Assembly: GCF_023283895.1 (NCBI RefSeq) | Contig: NZ_JAKILB010000001.1 | Span: 62,001 to 126,000, forward strand | Direction of reading: 5' to 3' | DNA length: 64,000 nucleotides | Origin: Shewanella pneumatophori | GTDB taxonomy: Bacteria > Pseudomonadota > Gammaproteobacteria > Enterobacterales > Shewanellaceae | Shown: positions 10,054 through 19,148 of the stretch, piece after piece | How positions within the stretch are numbered: position 1 is the stretch's first letter | Layout: each line of letters opens with the position of its first letter | Position numbers and translations under genes: made by a program | Notes under the pieces: model-generated | Database searches by the model: none | What the model was told of the DNA's origin: nothing | Seen by the model: only the letters and a program-made list of their open reading frames with translations

Positions 10054-11247
10054 ATGTCAGAAAGTTCCAATCAAGCACAACTACTAGAAACCCTTACAAC
10101 TCGTATTGTTAATCGAAATTTAGCGCTTAACGAGCAAGGTTTATTGAGAAAACGTACCAATCTAGTACTGGATCCTAGTCAGTCAAATTACTTTGAAGTT
10201 GATGCATTACCCTATGTTAATTTCAGCAGTAATGATTATTTAGGTTTATCAACATCCGCAGAGGTCGTTGATGCACTGCATCAAGGTGCTAAAGACTATG
10301 GTGTCGGCAGCACTGCTTCACCGCTCGTTGTTGGTTATACAGAGGCACATGTAAAGCTTGAAAAAGCACTCTGCGATGTCACAGGTCATGAAGCGGCATT
10401 ACTATTTTGTTCCGGTTTTAGCGCTAACAATGCCATGATGAAAACCTTGTTTGAATCCCATGATGTGGTAGTTGCCGATAAGTTTATTCACGCGTCTGTC
10501 ATCGATGGTATTCAAGATAGTGGCGCGACACTAAAACGTTTTACTCACAATGACGTTGATAGCGCTAAGTCTTACTTTGACCGTTTTAGTCCCAGAGCAC
10601 TGATCACTGAAAGCGTATTTAGCATGGATGGTGATATAGCGCCGCTAGCTGAACTTTCTGCGCTTTGTCAGCAAAACAATGCGTGGTTGATTGTCGATGA
10701 TGCCCATGGCTTTGGTGTCATTGGTGAAGATGGTTTTGGCGTCACTAGGCTTGCTGATGAGGTGAAAGTTGATGCGCAGTTAGTCACATTCGGCAAAGCG
10801 CTTGGTGGACAAGGGGCTGCGATTTTAGGTAGTCGTGAGTTAATTGATTTTCTGGTTGCTAATGCACGTCATTATATATATTCAACGGCGTTATCACCTG
10901 CGAGTGCAGCAGCTGTTTTTACTGCGCTAACGGTAATAGAGAAACAACCAGAATTAAGACAAAGACTCAATGACAACATCAGTTATTTTCGAGCCCAGTG
11001 CGCGAACAACAATATTGAGCTAACTGATTCGTTAACTGCGATACAACCGATTATTTTAGGCGACAGCGCTAAAACCATGGCTGTTGCTCAGCGCCTTAAA
11101 GAACACGGGTTTTGGTTAGGAGCAATTAGACCGCCAACTGTAGCTCAAGGTAGCGCAAGGCTAAGATTGACACTAAACACTAATCATTGTCAGCAAGATA
11201 TCTCGGCTTTAGTTGATGTGTTAGCTGATATTTTAAATAATGACTAA
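10054..11247 (+). CDS. bioF: 8-amino-7-oxononanoate synthase BioF
   Basis: A 397-residue PLP enzyme of the alpha-oxoamine synthase family that condenses pimeloyl thioester with alanine. Motifs are NFSSNDYLGLS (residues about 52-62), GSTASPLVVGYTEAH, WLIVDDAHGFGVIG and the PLP lysine in VTFGKALGGQGAAI. The N-terminal 50 residues include an RKRTNLVLD stretch of the family. ATG 10054 has only a weak GAG upstream. It is followed 7 bases later by bioC, consistent with translational coupling in bioBFCD. Confidence 0.95.
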   Translation: MSESSNQAQLLETLTTRIVNRNLALNEQGLLRKRTNLVLDPSQSNYFEVDALPYVNFSSNDYLGLSTSAEVVDALHQGAKDYGVGSTASPLVVGYTEAHVKLEKALCDVTGHEAALLFCSGFSANNAMMKTLFESHDVVVADKFIHASVIDGIQDSGATLKRFTHNDVDSAKSYFDRFSPRALITESVFSMDGDIAPLAELSALCQQNNAWLIVDDAHGFGVIGEDGFGVTRLADEVKVDAQLVTFGKALGGQGAAILGSRELIDFLVANARHYIYSTALSPASAAAVFTALTVIEKQPELRQRLNDNISYFRAQCANNNIELTDSLTAIQPIILGDSAKTMAVAQRLKEHGFWLGAIRPPTVAQGSARLRLTLNTNHCQQDISALVDVLADILNND

Positions 11248-11254
11248 TCATTAA

Positions 11255-12058
11255 ATGAATGATCGACACTTTTTAGGATCCAATGCAGTGAATAAAGGAT
11301 CAAATGGGCTAAGCCAGCGGGTGGCGACATGTTTCTCTGCTGCTGCAGATCAATACCATAGTTATGATGTGTTGCAGCAGCAAACTGCTAAACGATTACT
11401 GGCACAAATGTCGCCCTGTAAACATTTGTTAGATATTGGAGCAGGTCCAGGCACTAGCTTTACTCACCTAAACGGGTTAGAGCAAGTTACCAGTCTTGAT
11501 ATTGCGCCGGGCATGCTACGAATATTGGCTACTAACTTTCCTGAATACCTAGCCGTTTGTGGAGATGCACAAAACCTGCCTTTTGCGTCAGCAAGCGTTA
11601 ACGGGATCTACTCTAATGTAGCCCTGCAGTGGTGCGATGATTTGGAGCTGGCAATTAGCGAGGCTAATCGAGTATTAACAGCTGGCGGGGAAATCAATTT
11701 AAGCATAGTGGCGCAAGATAGTTTGTATCAGCTACGCGATCTCGGTTTTAAAATAAACCAGTTTATAGCACCAAGTCGTTTGCTGGCATGTTTTGATACT
11801 GATCTTTGGCATATTGAGGTGTGCGAGACTCAAGCGGTTAATGTTTATTTTTCTGATCTCAAAGCGATGTTGCAGTCAATCAAAGGGGTAGGGGCTGCGA
11901 TTGTTAAGCCTGCGAAAGCCACTAACTTGCCTCAAGTCACACTGAGAGGACGTAAAGATTGGCAAGCACTGCAAGCTAAGGCAGAGTTGAGCCGAGCCCC
12001 AGAGGGCCTTCCCCTAACTTATAATATTAGCTTTATTAAGGCGCGCAAAAAGCGTTAA
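11255..12058 (+). CDS. bioC: Malonyl-ACP O-methyltransferase BioC
   Basis: A 267-residue SAM methyltransferase that masks malonyl-ACP so that fatty acid synthesis can build the pimeloyl chain. The SAM loop is LLDIGAGPGTSFTHL (about residues 61-75), followed by VTSLDIAPGML, a CGDAQNLPFASASVNGIYS acidic loop and NVALQWCDD, all in BioC order. The N-terminal RVATCFSAAADQYHSYDVLQ is the family signature for position and start. It lies between bioF and bioD with short spacers (7 and 26 bases), so one operon is likely. Confidence 0.92.
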   Translation: MNDRHFLGSNAVNKGSNGLSQRVATCFSAAADQYHSYDVLQQQTAKRLLAQMSPCKHLLDIGAGPGTSFTHLNGLEQVTSLDIAPGMLRILATNFPEYLAVCGDAQNLPFASASVNGIYSNVALQWCDDLELAISEANRVLTAGGEINLSIVAQDSLYQLRDLGFKINQFIAPSRLLACFDTDLWHIEVCETQAVNVYFSDLKAMLQSIKGVGAAIVKPAKATNLPQVTLRGRKDWQALQAKAELSRAPEGLPLTYNISFIKARKKR

Positions 12059-12084
12059 TCGCAGCTGAGCGACTTGGAGAGAAC

Positions 12085-12750
12085 ATGACTTTTTTTGTAA
12101 CCGGTACAGATACCGACTGTGGTAAAACGCTTATCTCATCTGCTTTATTAACTGCTGCTAAAGGTGAAACTCTTGGTTTTAAACCAATTGCATCAGGTTG
12201 TGCTACAACTGAAAGTGGTTTGCGTAATAGCGACGCCTTAGCGCTAATGGCGGCCTCAACCATCAAACTGCCTTATGAAGATATTAATCCTTTTGCTTTT
12301 GAACCTGCTATAGCTCCGCATATTGCAGCTGCAGAGAAAGGTGTTGAGTTGCTTCCTAACCGTATCACGGCACAACTTAAAATGGCAGAGTATGTTGGTG
12401 CCGATTTTTGTGTGATTGAGGGTGCTGGTGGTTGGCGTTTACCACTTGGACAAGGGCATTTCTTATCTGAAGTTGTGCAATCAATGCAACTACCAGTGAT
12501 CCTTGTTATTGGTATGAAATTGGGTTGTTTAAACCATGCATTATTAACTGCAGAAGCAATTAAGGCCGATGGTTTGAATATTATTGGTTGGGTTGCAAAT
12601 CAAGTGGATCCAGAGATGGCTAATCAAGCTGAGAATCTGGATTTTCTAAAACAAAACATAACTGCACCTTTTATTGGCTATGTCCCCTATCTTGCAGAGC
12701 CATCAGCAGCGAATGCGGCAGAATACCTAGATCTTAGTGTTTTAGGTTAA
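12085..12750 (+). CDS. bioD: Dethiobiotin synthetase BioD
   Basis: A 221-residue ATP-dependent carboxylase that closes the ureido ring of dethiobiotin. The modified P-loop FVTGTDTDCGKT is at residues 4-15. GFKPIASGC carries the substrate lysine, and VIEGAGGWRLPLG is the conserved glutamate loop. The C-terminus GYVPYLAEPSAANAAEYLDL is typical. The ribosome site is TTGGAGAGAAC before ATG 12085. It is the last gene of bioBFCD; no clear terminator hairpin with a T-run was seen immediately after. Confidence 0.95.
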   Translation: MTFFVTGTDTDCGKTLISSALLTAAKGETLGFKPIASGCATTESGLRNSDALALMAASTIKLPYEDINPFAFEPAIAPHIAAAEKGVELLPNRITAQLKMAEYVGADFCVIEGAGGWRLPLGQGHFLSEVVQSMQLPVILVIGMKLGCLNHALLTAEAIKADGLNIIGWVANQVDPEMANQAENLDFLKQNITAPFIGYVPYLAEPSAANAAEYLDLSVLG

Positions 12751-13128
12751 TTAGTCACTAGCACAATTAAGATTGTTTGGGTAAATGGTTTACCACATAA
12801 GTGCTAAATCATTTGCCGTTAAAGGTTTTATGTAGACGTGTAGTGCTAGAATACTTGCTTGCTAATTGAGCAATTAAGTCAGCGTATCTCATTGTTAAAA
12901 AAGATTAATCAATAACAGACAGAATATTAGGGTAACGGGGATCATTTTAATCTTAGATTAATGAACTCACCCTAGAATCTGAGCGCCTGATATAAAGTGG
13001 AGCGAAGTCGTCTACTATTGAAGCGACAAGGCAAAATTTTTGCTGTCTCCCCTTGAAATCTCGTTTACCGGACATATTATGTCTTTTAAGAGTGTATATC
13101 AGGTACTTTGTATCCTACAGGAGCTTAA
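12751..13128. other. bioD-htpX intergenic region with a palindrome
   Basis: A 378-base gap without a gene. It contains a perfect palindrome around a central T at 12947-12961 (TTAATCT-T-AGATTAA) and, nearer htpX, a heat-shock-like promoter listed separately. TAGGGT and ACCCTA flank the palindrome and could form a larger stem. No small gene with a ribosome site was found. Confidence 0.5.
13052..13078 (+). promoter_or_regulatory. Heat-shock (sigma-32-like) promoter of htpX
   Basis: CTTGAAA at 13052-13058 matches the sigma-32 -35 consensus exactly. GACATAT starts 13 bases later and is a partial match to the CCCCATNT -10. The site lies about 50 bases upstream of htpX, a known sigma-32 regulon gene in enterics. 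Confidence 0.55.
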
Positions 13129-13992
13129 ATGAAGCGTATATTTTTACTGATTGCCACTAACATGGCGATCTTACTAGTGGCATCTATTGTGATGTCTATT
13201 TTAGGTGTAAACACCTCAACCATGGGCGGACTACTTGTATTCGCAGCAATTTTTGGTTTTGGTGGTGCATTTATAAGCTTAGCTATTTCAAAGTGGATGG
13301 CTAAAAAGACCATGGGTTGTGAAGTGATCACAACACCACGTGATAACACTGAGCGCTGGTTAGTTGAAACCGTTGCACGTCAAGCAGAGCAAGCTGGGAT
13401 TAAAATGCCAGAAGTGGCAATTTACCAATCTCCAGAGCTAAACGCATTTGCAACAGGTCCAAGCAAGAACAATTCTTTAGTTGCAGTAAGTAGCGGCCTA
13501 TTGTACGGCATGAGCCAAGATGAAATCGAAGCTGTACTTGCTCACGAAGTTAGCCACGTAGCTAACGGAGACATGGTGACATTGACCCTTATCCAAGGCG
13601 TTGTGAACACCTTCGTTATTTTCGCTGCTCGTGTTGTAGCTGGCATTATCAATAACTTCGTTGCAAGTAACGATGAAGAAGGTGAAGGCCTAGGTATGTT
13701 TGCATACATGGCAGTCGTTTTCGTTCTTGATATGTTATTTGGTATTTTGGCTTCAATCATCGTTGCTTACTTCTCACGAATTCGAGAATACAGAGCCGAT
13801 GAAGGCGCTGCAAAACTTGCTGGTAAAGAGAAGATGATTGCAGCACTTGATAGATTACGCCAAGGCCCTGAAACAGGAGCAATGCCAGCATCTATGTCTG
13901 CACTTGGTATTAACGGTAAGAAGTCTATGGCGGAATTGATGATGAGTCATCCACCACTAGAAAAGCGTATTGCGGCGTTACGCGCTAGCTAA
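13129..13992 (+). CDS. htpX: Membrane protease HtpX
   Basis: A 287-residue integral-membrane zinc metalloprotease that helps remove damaged membrane proteins. Two N-terminal membrane segments (about residues 5-25 and 33-53) precede the catalytic domain. The zinc site is [14 protein letters not shown], with the third ligand in [14 protein letters not shown], and two more hydrophobic segments lie between. The end [16 protein letters not shown] is the family's C-terminus. TACAGGAGCTTAA gives a good ribosome site. Its own promoter and terminator (14011-14048) make it monocistronic. Confidence 0.96.
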   Translation: MKRIFLLIATNMAILLVASIVMSILGVNTSTMGGLLVFAAIFGFGGAFISLAISKWMAKKTMGCEVITTPRDNTERWLVETVARQAEQAGIKMPEVAIYQSPELNAFATGPSKNNSLVAVSSGLLYGMSQDEIEAVLAHEVSHVANGDMVTLTLIQGVVNTFVIFAARVVAGIINNFVASNDEEGEGLGMFAYMAVVFVLDMLFGILASIIVAYFSRIREYRADEGAAKLAGKEKMIAALDRLRQGPETGAMPASMSALGINGKKSMAELMMSHPPLEKRIAALRAS

Positions 13993-14010
13993 TATTGCAT
14001 ATTGCTAAAC

Positions 14011-14048
14011 AAAGCGGTTTGAGTTGATAAAGCTCAAACCGCTTTTTT
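14011..14048 (+). terminator. htpX terminator
   Basis: A 13-bp stem (AAAGCGGTTTGAG / CTCAAACCGCTTT) with a 9-base loop and T6, 18 bases after the htpX stop. Confidence 0.9.
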
Positions 14049-14282
14049 ATTGCTCAAAATCAAGGTGATAAATAGTGAAAACGAGCATATTCCACGAGTT
14101 AATTTGATTGAGCGCACGTTTTGCCCAAAACCACAATGATATGATCTTGCAGCTAAATTAGTTGCGAATTAGATAATGCTTAGCTAAATTAATCTAAGTC
14201 GTGCTAAAAAATATTGATCGCAAGATGAAAACAACCTGACATATAAGTTTTCACTATGCGCCCATCAAATGAGGATACAATT

Positions 14283-14630
14283 GTGAGCAATAAACTACTG
14301 AGCGTAATCTTTGGCGCGGCATTCGCTGCGTTAGCACTATCTCCTTCTGCTTTTGCTGAAGGTCAAGAACTTGCTGAAATGCATGCAGAAATGGACGGTT
14401 GTGAGGCGTGTCACGCTGACGGTTCTCCATCTGCAGACGGCGAGTATGAATTTGAACAGTGCCAAGCTTGTCACGGTACATTAGCTGAAATGGACGCAGT
14501 TCACCAACCACATGATGGCATGCTAATGTGTGCTGACTGTCACGCACCGCACGAAATGAATGTCGGTGATAAGCCAACTTGTGACAGCTGTCATGATGAC
14601 GGTCGTACAGCTGAGTCTGTACTTAAGTAA
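14283..14630 (+). CDS. cctA: Small periplasmic tetraheme cytochrome c (CctA/STC)
   Basis: A protein of about 115 residues with a Sec signal peptide ending near SAFA and exactly four CxxCH haem motifs: CEACH, CQACH, CADCH and CDSCH. Sequence and spacing match the small tetraheme cytochrome of Shewanella, an abundant periplasmic electron carrier between CymA and outer-membrane or terminal reductases. I chose the GTG at 14283 (reading [12 protein letters not shown]), with AGGA 9 bases upstream. A longer frame from ATG 14256 would put nine polar residues before the signal peptide. Own terminator downstream. It is the best taxonomic marker here. Confidence 0.93.
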   Translation: MSNKLLSVIFGAAFAALALSPSAFAEGQELAEMHAEMDGCEACHADGSPSADGEYEFEQCQACHGTLAEMDAVHQPHDGMLMCADCHAPHEMNVGDKPTCDSCHDDGRTAESVLK

Positions 14631-14657
14631 TTTTGAATTAATTCAAAACTCTAAATT

Positions 14658-14683
14658 GAGCCAGCTAGAAAGCTGGCTTTTTT
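14658..14683 (+). terminator. cctA terminator
   Basis: A 9-bp stem (GAGCCAGCT / AGCTGGCTT region) with an AGAA loop and T6, shortly after the cctA stop. Confidence 0.88.
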
Positions 14684-15126
14684 ATGGCTAAAATTTGATG
14701 AGTATATCTCGTTGTTATGTGTTCAATTTTTTGATTAAACATCAAGTGATTAACATTATTTAGCACGTTAGTGTCGAGTAATTATGCTGCTCTATGTCTT
14801 GCTGCCTTTTATAGTTATTACACTATCGACGGGGTGAAACTTTGCTATATTCGTGGAGAAATCGCGGGTTTAGTGGCATAACTTGTACATAAACTCTCCC
14901 CATTCTGCTCGGTTTTTATGATTAAAGACCACATGTATTCACTTAAATCATTTCCATATTGTGTGCACTCTTAGTGCATATAAATGCACTTAAGTTGGGC
15001 GTATATTGATTTTTCCTCTTACTTGTTAGCCTTGTATAACGCATTTTCTAGAATTAAAACAGTTGTTTAAATTTTGGCTTATTATTTGCTTTGTCTCCTA
15101 TATGACTTTCATTGAGGAGCGAGCAA
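14684..15126. promoter_or_regulatory. nasA upstream region
   Basis: About 440 noncoding bases before nasA. At 14958-14990 a run of related dyads occurs: TGCACT-CTT-AGTGCA and then TGCAT-ATAA-ATGCA. A similar block, TGTGC-TCTTAGT-GCAT with a CTTA behind it, appears in the nirB leader near 21265-21288. No intrinsic terminator was found here. No sigma-54 site with the invariant GG/GC spacing was convincing. Confidence 0.4.
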
Positions 15127-18093
15127 ATGCCGAGCTGTAAAACAACATGCGCTTACTGCGGTGTAGGCTGCGGGATAGAGATCAGCCGAGGTATATCAGA
15201 GGAAAAAAATTTCAAAGCTTCGATAACTCAATCTGATAATGCTTTTAAAAAGGTCAGTGTATCTAGGTCGAGGGAGGGTAATCTTAAGCATATCGATCTA
15301 TATGGCGACGCAATACATCCTGCAAATTTTGGTGAGTTATGTGCCAAGGGCATGAGTTTGCTTGAAGGGACAAAGGTCCCAAATAAACTGCTTTATCCAC
15401 GATTAAACCGAAGACAGAACCATTGCGATAGTGACAAGGACGAGACTGAAACAGTAAAAGTCAATGCCAGCAAAACGATTATTTGGGACGAGGCGATCGA
15501 TAAGATTGCATCGAAATTTAACAGCATTATTGCAAAGCATGGCCCTGATTCAATTGCGTTTTATTTATCAGGGCAATTGCTTACAGAAGATTATTACGTT
15601 GCAAATAAGTTGGCTAAAGGCTTTTTAGGCTGCGCAAATATCGATACTAATTCGCGTTTGTGTATGTCTTCAGCCGTCACTGCGCATACTCGTGCTTTCG
15701 GTGAAGATGTTGTTCCAGGTTGTTATCAAGACTTTGAATTGGCAGATGTTATTGTTCTTGTTGGAGCCAATACCGCTTGGACACACCCGGTATTGTTTAA
15801 ACGCATTCTTGCGGCCAGAGAACAAAAGGGAACTAAGTTGGTGGTTGTCGATCCTCGTAAAACCGCTACGGCATCTTATGCCGATCTGCATCTGCAATTG
15901 CAACCAGGATCAGATCTGGCTTTATTTAATGGGTTATTAAGTGCAATTAGTCACTCAAGTCGAAAAAATCCTTTTTATATTCAAAATAATACCCAAGGAT
16001 TTGAAGAAGCAATTCAAGCAGTAAACTCATGTCATTCTCTTGAGAAGGTGGCTGTTAAAACGGGGTTAACAGTTAAAGATATTAGCTGGTTTTATCAGCT
16101 CTATACCGCGACTGCGCCTCTGGTTTCAGCAGCAAATAAAGTTGTTACAGCCAGTGGGCAAGGTGTAAATCAATCTCTTATCGGTACAGACACCTATAAT
16201 GCCATTATTAATTGTCATCTAGCGATGGGCGATATAGGACAACCTGGTTGTGGACCTTTTTCTTTAACTGGTCAGCCAAATGCAATGGGCGGACGTGAAG
16301 TTGGTGGTATGGCGACCCAACTTGCTGCACATATGGGATTTACTTTGCAGGAGCGCAACTTACTTAGTGAGTATTGGCAAACAGAGTCTGTAGTAAAAAG
16401 CAAAGGACTTACCGCGACAGAAATTTTCAGCCAGATGGCGTCGGGTGAAATCAAGGCCATATGGATAATGGGTACTAATCCATTAGTGTCATTACCCGAT
16501 ACGTCTTTAGTTAAACGAGGACTTAAGCGCTGTGAGTTTGTGGTGGTGTCAGATATTACTGCTGATACAGATACGGCTAAATACGCAGACTTACTTTTGC
16601 CTGCCCAAGGTTGGTCAGAAAAGTCAGGAACGGTGACCAATAGTGAGCGGACCATTAGTCGCCAGCGTCGTTTTGTTACACCACAAGGCGAATCAAAAGC
16701 AGACTGGTGGGCTATTTGCGAAGTCGCGAAGGCGCTTGGATTTAAACAAGGTTTTAATTTTACCAATAGTCATCAGATTTTTACCGAGCACGCGATGCTT
16801 ACCGATAAAGTGGTTAGTCACTTTCCCAATAAGCAATTTACCTTAGCTGGTTTAAGCCATATCAGCGAGCAGGAGTACGACCAGTTTGGGCCAATGCAGT
16901 GGCCTATTACCAAAAAGAGCGAGCAATTAAGCTGTTTGCAAATTAATACTTTAAGTAAAGATAAGCCTCAAGAGCTGCTTAATATTCCCCTAAAACAAAA
17001 AACGCTACAACCGTCTCAATATTTACCTCAAAAACGCTTATATCAAGATGGGCGTTTTTCAACGAACAATGGTTTGGCCAATTTCATTGCAACGCCTTTG
17101 TTAACACAAGAAGTTGATAAAAAGTCTGTGTCAAATGGAATATGGCTTAACTCTGGCAGATCGCGAGATCAGTGGCACACCATGACGCGAACGGGTCATA
17201 TTGCCAGCCTATCGGCAAGTGATTATCAACCTGAGGTTTTGCTTAACCCTTTTACCTTGGATAAATTGCAGATGGCTTCTGGAGATCTTGTCAAACTGAC
17301 TGGGGTTAATTCAAATGAAAACATGTTTGCAAGAGCGGTTGCTGATGAGGCTATGTTACCGGGCTCAGCTTTCTGTTCGATGCATTGGTCAACTCAATTT
17401 AGCCACAGTGGGGGGGTCAATCAGCTACTGGAAAGTTATGTAGATCCTTGGTCATTGCAACCAGGGTTTAAGCACCAACGGGTGCAAATTGAGGCTTATC
17501 CCGTTGCGGTTCAAGGGATCATCTGGGGTACGTCTGTTGTGGATTTCAGACAGCTTATTTGGTGTGTAAAGCAAACCATTAATGATGGTGTTTGTCATCA
17601 TTTTGCGGCGGTAAAAGCAGAGCTTGTTAGTAAAGCATTTAGCGATGCAGTTGGTTTATCAAATATCCCTGCGCAAACATTGGAGTGGCAGTTTTCAGGT
17701 TACACGATTACCTGTTTGCTCAAGCAAGGCTCTGTCATTGGTCTTTGCATTAGTGATAGCCGAGAAGTCAAAGTTGATGTGAATGCGGTGCAAGCTCTGC
17801 TTAATCAACGCGTTGATAATGAATGGCTAAGCAAGCTATCTAGGCTTATTAAAGCAGGTGGAAGCCCGTTAATTTGTGCTTGTAACGGCGTAACTCAAGC
17901 TGCGATCTCTGCCAATATGCTTGAGACAATACAAACTCTTGGCACTGAGCAACTTGAGGTAACCCAATTGGTAAATAATGCTAAGCAAACATTAGGTTGT
18001 AGTGCTGCTTGTGGCAGTTGTCTTAATCAAGTCACAGATCTTGCGAGAGTGGCGCTAAAATCCGCAGAACTGGCGACACAGGAGGTGGCATGA
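15127..18093 (+). CDS. nasA: Assimilatory nitrate reductase, catalytic molybdopterin subunit
   Basis: A protein of about 988 residues that reduces nitrate to nitrite for assimilation in the cytoplasm (no signal peptide). The N-terminal CAYCGVGCG and the later LCAKG form the [4Fe-4S] domain. The bis-MGD body includes DTNSRLCMSSAV, VGANTAWTHPVL and GQPNAMGGREVGGMA. The C-terminal extension CACNGVTQAAI...GCSAACGSC is a BFD-like [2Fe-2S] domain, as in NasA types that take electrons through that site. The GTG/TTG-side frame begins at 15112; ATG 15127 is preferred because GGAG lies 8 bases upstream. It overlaps the next gene by 4 bases. Confidence 0.94.
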   Translation: MPSCKTTCAYCGVGCGIEISRGISEEKNFKASITQSDNAFKKVSVSRSREGNLKHIDLYGDAIHPANFGELCAKGMSLLEGTKVPNKLLYPRLNRRQNHCDSDKDETETVKVNASKTIIWDEAIDKIASKFNSIIAKHGPDSIAFYLSGQLLTEDYYVANKLAKGFLGCANIDTNSRLCMSSAVTAHTRAFGEDVVPGCYQDFELADVIVLVGANTAWTHPVLFKRILAAREQKGTKLVVVDPRKTATASYADLHLQLQPGSDLALFNGLLSAISHSSRKNPFYIQNNTQGFEEAIQAVNSCHSLEKVAVKTGLTVKDISWFYQLYTATAPLVSAANKVVTASGQGVNQSLIGTDTYNAIINCHLAMGDIGQPGCGPFSLTGQPNAMGGREVGGMATQLAAHMGFTLQERNLLSEYWQTESVVKSKGLTATEIFSQMASGEIKAIWIMGTNPLVSLPDTSLVKRGLKRCEFVVVSDITADTDTAKYADLLLPAQGWSEKSGTVTNSERTISRQRRFVTPQGESKADWWAICEVAKALGFKQGFNFTNSHQIFTEHAMLTDKVVSHFPNKQFTLAGLSHISEQEYDQFGPMQWPITKKSEQLSCLQINTLSKDKPQELLNIPLKQKTLQPSQYLPQKRLYQDGRFSTNNGLANFIATPLLTQEVDKKSVSNGIWLNSGRSRDQWHTMTRTGHIASLSASDYQPEVLLNPFTLDKLQMASGDLVKLTGVNSNENMFARAVADEAMLPGSAFCSMHWSTQFSHSGGVNQLLESYVDPWSLQPGFKHQRVQIEAYPVAVQGIIWGTSVVDFRQLIWCVKQTINDGVCHHFAAVKAELVSKAFSDAVGLSNIPAQTLEWQFSGYTITCLLKQGSVIGLCISDSREVKVDVNAVQALLNQRVDNEWLSKLSRLIKAGGSPLICACNGVTQAAISANMLETIQTLGTEQLEVTQLVNNAKQTLGCSAACGSCLNQVTDLARVALKSAELATQEVA

Positions 18094-19148
18094 TGCAGGG
18101 AATAGAATTTATTAAGCAGGTGCTATTTAAGTCTTTGAACAATATAAAATTTATTAATTCTGAAACGGTTGAGGAGTTTAGCGCTCAACAATTGACAACT
18201 TCTCAACTTAGTGGGCAATTGAATATTGATGAATTGTGCTCGCTCAAGCGAACTGGTGTGGAAAGTACAAACACAGAGACAAGAATTCAGCAACTAAAGC
18301 AACTTGCCTTACAGTGCTTTAAGAGCTCTGAGCAAAATAAACTCATTAATAAACAATATCAGATTGTAAAAATTGTTGGCGCAGGCTGTGGTGACATTGA
18401 GTTACTCACTTTAAAAGCGGCAAAGGTGATTACAGAGGCGGATGTCATTGTTTATGACAATTTAGTTTGTGCAGAGATTTTACAATTAGCAGCGACTCAT
18501 TGCCGCCTTATCTACATGGGGAAGCGTTTTGCACAGAAAAGTCGTACCCAGGATGAGATTAACCAAAGTCTTTATCATTTGGCTATCTCGGGGGTAAAAG
18601 TGGTGCGACTCAAAGGTGGCGACCCAAATGTTTTTGGCCGCGGAGGTGAAGAGGCACTATTTCTAGCTAAACGGGGTGTTAAGAGCGAGTTTATTGCTGG
18701 TGTTACTGCGGCTTTGGGTTGCGCCGCAAGCAGTGGCATCCCACTGACCCATAGAAAAGTAGCTCGAAGCGTCACTTTTGTTACTGGCAGAACCTGCGAT
18801 AACAAAAAAGAGCAAGCAGTTATAGATGAATGGCAAGGCTTGCTTTCAGCTAATAGCACCTTAGTGTTTTATATGGGTAAAGAGAAGGCGTTAGATATTG
18901 CAACGGGATTAATGTTAGCTGGCGCAGAAGGCTGTTTACCTGTTGCTTTTATTACCAATGGTGCAAGGCAATCACAGACAATAAAGTTCAGTCGTGTTGA
19001 TCAAATGGCGCAAGATGCACTAAGCATCAAGCAAACCGGGCCGACGCTCATCATAGTGGGAGAAGTGGTCTCGATTGGCGCTGAGCTTGAACATTGCCTG
19101 GCATTTTGTTCACAATCTATTGCCGCTAATGAGTGTGTATATGGATAA
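18090..19148 (+). CDS. cobA: Uroporphyrinogen-III C-methyltransferase (SUMT) with an N-terminal extension
   Basis: A 352-residue protein whose last 255 residues or so are a classic SUMT. The SAM loop is VGAGCGDIELLTLKAAKVI, then YMGKRFAQKS, VVRLKGGDPNVFGRGGEE and GVTAALGCAASSGIPLTHR. The enzyme makes precorrin-2, the precursor of siroheme required by NirB, which explains its place in the operon. The first 92 or so residues match nothing I recognise and are not the CysG dehydrogenase/ferrochelatase domain, so later siroheme steps must be encoded elsewhere. ATG 18090 overlaps the nasA stop as ATGA. Confidence 0.88.
   Translation: MMQGIEFIKQVLFKSLNNIKFINSETVEEFSAQQLTTSQLSGQLNIDELCSLKRTGVESTNTETRIQQLKQLALQCFKSSEQNKLINKQYQIVKIVGAGCGDIELLTLKAAKVITEADVIVYDNLVCAEILQLAATHCRLIYMGKRFAQKSRTQDEINQSLYHLAISGVKVVRLKGGDPNVFGRGGEEALFLAKRGVKSEFIAGVTAALGCAASSGIPLTHRKVARSVTFVTGRTCDNKKEQAVIDEWQGLLSANSTLVFYMGKEKALDIATGLMLAGAEGCLPVAFITNGARQSQTIKFSRVDQMAQDALSIKQTGPTLIIVGEVVSIGAELEHCLAFCSQSIAANECVYG

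Noticed and set aside
14254..14577. Minus-strand frame of 107 codons opposite cctA.
   Set aside because: The plus strand encodes an unmistakable four-CxxCH cytochrome with signal peptide; the opposite frame is a shadow.
14868..14900. Sigma-54 promoter before nasA (TGGCAT...TTG).
   Set aside because: The GG-to-GC spacing does not fit the invariant 10-base rule, so an NtrC-dependent promoter is not supported.
16272..16766. Minus-strand frame of 164 codons inside nasA.
   Set aside because: It lies fully within the conserved molybdopterin domain and has no start site or family resemblance.
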